From Thomasclavelia sp. (GTDB lineage Bacteria > Bacillota_I > Bacilli_A > Erysipelotrichales > Coprobacillaceae): a stretch of DNA of 13,299 bases. The translations under genes and the position numbers were made by a program. The stretch is from positions 1-13,299 of the forward strand of contig JAHHSU010000034.1 of NCBI GenBank assembly GCA_020025035.1, given 5' to 3'. Within the stretch, counting starts at the first letter, position 1. Each line of letters begins with the position of its first letter. This document shows positions 11,630-13,299 of this stretch, piece by piece. The notes under the pieces are model-generated. The model did not search any database. It saw only the letters and a list, made by a program, of their open reading frames with translations, and was not told the DNA's origin.

Positions 11630-13299
11630 ATGAACACAGAAATAATGTTATCCTATATTGTAGCATTGATTATGTCATCATTATTAGTCCCAGTTGTAAA
11701 AAAGATGGGATTAAGTTTGGATATTATTGCTCATCAAAATAATCGAACCGTACATAATGGAAAAATAGTTCGAATTGGAGGGTATGCTGTATATATTACC
11801 TTTTTGATTTGTGCATTGATATTTTTAAAAACAGACCAACAGATTAATTCTATACTAATATCAAGTTCACTTATTTTTCTTGTAGGATTATATGATGATA
11901 TGAATGATTTAAGTGCAAAATTAAAATTAGTTGTTGAATTAATTGCTGCAACCATTATTATTTTTTATGGCAATATACAATTGAAAGTAATAGATATGCC
12001 AGAAATTCCAGTTTATATATCTACAATTATTTCTGTTGTTGTTACATATGGGTGGATTGTTGGGATTACCAATGCAATGAATTTAATTGATGGATTAGAT
12101 GGATTATGTGCAGGTATTGGAATTATTGTTTTATTTACAATTACATTTAGTAGTCTGTTTTTTGGAAGGACAGATATTGCGGCTTTATCATTATTATTAG
12201 CTGGATCAGTTTCGGGATTTTTAATCTATAATTTTTATCCAGCGTCCATCTTTTTTGGAGATAGTGGTGCATTATTTTTAGGATTTATGATATCTGTAAT
12301 TTCTCTTTTAGGATTTGGTTATAAAAGTTCTGCTTTTTTTACATTAGGAGCTCCAATTATTGTATTAGCAGTACCTATTATGGATACAATCATTGCAATC
12401 ATACGTCGAAAATTAAATCATAAAAAATTTTCAGAAGCAGATAAAGGTCATTTACATCATCAATTAATGTTTAATTTAAAGCTAGGACATCAAAAAAGTG
12501 TATTGATTTTGTATTTAGCAACATTTTTATTTTCATTATCATCATACTTATATTTATATGATAAGTTTTTAGCAATATTACTATTTGTAGTATTAATAGT
12601 ATGTTTTGAGTTATTTGTAGAGTACACTCAAATGATAAGTAGAAAATATAGACCTATTCTTACAATCTTAAATATATTTATTAAGAGTGATAAGCTTCCA
12701 ATTTTAAGTAGTCGACAATCAATTAAAGTGGATAAAATAGATAAAGGAGAGAACTTAACTATGAAAAAAACAAAAAATAAAAATAATAAAAAAGTATGGT
12801 ATAGTATAATCGTAGCAATCGTATTGGTATTATTAGTAGGTGGAACGGTGATCTTTTTAAGGAATAAAAAAAGTGATACGCCTGTTGTTCCAACAGAGGA
12901 AACTATTTCTGATGTATATCCTTTGTCTAGTAATCCAACCCCTTTACTTAAAGAAACACATGATTTATTAATGCAAGCAAGAAATGAAAATAATAAAGAC
13001 AAGGAAATGTCTTATGTAGCAGCATATTTCGCAACAGATTTTTTTACATGGTCAAATAAAACTAAAAGAGAGGATATTGGAGGAATTCTTTATGTTTTAG
13101 AAAATGTACGACAAGATTTTGCTGAATTTGCATTAAGAGATTATTACGCTGATTTTACAGAACTTCAATTAAAGTATAAACAAAGTGGATTACCTGAAGT
13201 AAGTGAATATATCATTAATTCAATAAAACCATCAGAATTAAAACTTCAAGTTCCAGGTTTTGAATCAGCAAAATGTTATGATATTGATTTAAATTTATC
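11630..13299 (+). CDS. tagO: TagO/WecA-type GlcNAc-1-phosphate transferase fused to a membrane-anchored domain (3' end beyond window)
   Basis: Transfers GlcNAc-1-phosphate from UDP-GlcNAc to undecaprenyl phosphate, the first step of wall teichoic acid or other envelope glycopolymer synthesis. The ATG follows AGGAGG by seven bases. Residues 1 to about 350 are a complete multi-helix MraY/WecA/TagO enzyme: GLYDDMND (86-93) with the Asp-Asp pair D89/D90, NAMNLIDGLDGL (148-159), FFGDSGA with D211, and GHLHHQL with H274, H276 and H277, the sugar-nucleotide motif of the WecA/TagO branch. Enzymes of this type usually end near residue 350-370. Here no stop occurs. A linker of about 25 residues leads to Lys-rich residues 378-388, a further helix (about 391-410) and an extracytoplasmic-type domain that runs off the window after 556 codons. 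A true fusion, a lost stop or a sequencing frameshift are all possible. Stops in the other two frames lie at 12724-12726 and 12738-12740. Confidence 0.85.
   Translation, partial: MNTEIMLSYIVALIMSSLLVPVVKKMGLSLDIIAHQNNRTVHNGKIVRIGGYAVYITFLICALIFLKTDQQINSILISSSLIFLVGLYDDMNDLSAKLKLVVELIAATIIIFYGNIQLKVIDMPEIPVYISTIISVVVTYGWIVGITNAMNLIDGLDGLCAGIGIIVLFTITFSSLFFGRTDIAALSLLLAGSVSGFLIYNFYPASIFFGDSGALFLGFMISVISLLGFGYKSSAFFTLGAPIIVLAVPIMDTIIAIIRRKLNHKKFSEADKGHLHHQLMFNLKLGHQKSVLILYLATFLFSLSSYLYLYDKFLAILLFVVLIVCFELFVEYTQMISRKYRPILTILNIFIKSDKLPILSSRQSIKVDKIDKGENLTMKKTKNKNNKKVWYSIIVAIVLVLLVGGTVIFLRNKKSDTPVVPTEETISDVYPLSSNPTPLLKETHDLLMQARNENNKDKEMSYVAAYFATDFFTWSNKTKREDIGGILYVLENVRQDFAEFALRDYYADFTELQLKYKQSGLPEVSEYIINSIKPSELKLQVPGFESAKCYDIDLNL
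12744..12763 (+). promoter_or_regulatory. Internal ribosome binding site and start codon at the fusion joint
   Basis: AAGGAG at 12744-12749 lies 11 bases before ATG 12761, in the same frame as tagO (codon 378). The strength of the site and the type of N-terminus it would start suggest that translation can begin here as well as at 11630. The spacing is a little longer than the 7-9 bases seen at most genes in this window. Confidence 0.55.
12761..13299 (+). CDS. Unrecognised single-pass membrane protein, possible internal start within the tagO frame (partial)
   Basis: I do not recognise this protein. If translated from the internal ATG it begins MKKTKNKNNKKVW, a Lys/Asn-rich cytoplasmic tail, followed by one membrane helix (about 14-33) and a short Ser/Thr/Pro/Glu linker. 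An outer domain follows, with an alpha-helical part (ETHDLLMQARNENN, YVAAYFATDFFTWSNKTKR, GGILYVLENVRQDFAEFALR) and then a segment that looks beta-rich (ELKLQVPGF). At least 179 residues are in the window and no stop is reached. The look is that of a separately encoded anchored protein, which suggests two genes that once lay side by side. The helix-then-strand pattern with aromatic residues recalls NTF2-like outer domains of some membrane proteins, but that is a guess. It shares the tagO promoter; no promoter of its own was seen. Confidence 0.5.
   Translation, partial: MKKTKNKNNKKVWYSIIVAIVLVLLVGGTVIFLRNKKSDTPVVPTEETISDVYPLSSNPTPLLKETHDLLMQARNENNKDKEMSYVAAYFATDFFTWSNKTKREDIGGILYVLENVRQDFAEFALRDYYADFTELQLKYKQSGLPEVSEYIINSIKPSELKLQVPGFESAKCYDIDLNL

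Noticed and set aside
11734..11955. Open frame of 73 codons on the minus strand
   Set aside because: Antisense to the active-site region of the TagO domain, whose DDxxD motif is intact on the plus strand.
12628..13002. Open frame of 124 codons on the minus strand with hydrophobic composition
   Set aside because: It mirrors the plus-strand frame through the fusion joint. The plus strand has a promoter, ribosome binding sites and recognised motifs, and the minus strand has none. The hydrophobic look comes from antisense reading of A-rich codons.

Overview
This window is AT-rich DNA (roughly 30% GC by eye) from a spore-forming, low-GC Bacillota bacterium. TGA and TAG both act as stops and Trp is encoded by TGG, so code 11 applies and a code-4 Mollicute is excluded. 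The gene order is a shortened version of the Bacillus block tsaC/ywlC ... rpiB ... upp - atp operon - ywzB ... spoIID ... spoIIQ - (spoIIID) - mbl. The compaction, the base composition and the sporulation genes suggest an Erysipelotrichia- or Turicibacter-like lineage. That placement is an inference; no marker gene here fixes the genus.

Layout, all genes on the + strand. A rho-independent terminator of an upstream gene (15-50) is followed by a tightly packed cluster with no internal terminator. It holds tsaC (tRNA t6A synthesis), rpiB (ribose-5-phosphate isomerase B), upp (uracil salvage) and the complete F1Fo ATP synthase operon atpZ-I-B-E-F-H-A-G-D-C. Stops and starts overlap or nearly touch throughout, and the cluster closes at a hairpin terminator (8579-8616). 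A sporulation unit follows: a DUF1146 (YwzB-like) small membrane protein and spoIID, behind a sequence resembling a sigma-E promoter, then spoIIQ behind a sequence resembling a sigma-F promoter, ending at a terminator (10443-10466). Next comes mbl (MreB-family actin) with its own strong extended -10 promoter and a terminator. Last is a TagO/WecA-type polyprenyl-phosphate GlcNAc-1-phosphate transferase with its own promoter. Its reading frame runs without a stop into a second, membrane-anchored domain of unknown function and leaves the window at 13299.

The most notable observations are three. (1) The ATP synthase c subunit carries two glutamates, one per helix (E25 and E58), with Y63 in the matching place. 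This is the two-carboxylate pattern known from the Na+-driven Fusobacterium nucleatum rotor, so the enzyme may be Na+-coupled. (2) The tagO gene is fused in frame to an extra transmembrane-plus-extracytoplasmic domain, and a good internal ribosome binding site and ATG lie at the junction, so one locus could give two products. (3) Candidate compartment-specific sporulation promoters sit in front of the DUF1146-spoIID pair and spoIIQ. SpoIIQ has lost the first zinc-ligand histidine of the M23 fold, and spoIIID is absent from its usual place before mbl.

Functionally the region joins energy supply (ATP synthase), nucleotide precursors (rpiB, upp), translation fidelity (tsaC), engulfment during sporulation (spoIID, spoIIQ) and envelope building (mbl, tagO). 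No stretch over 300 bases lacks a gene. I saw no tRNA, rRNA, CRISPR array, insertion sequence or phage gene.
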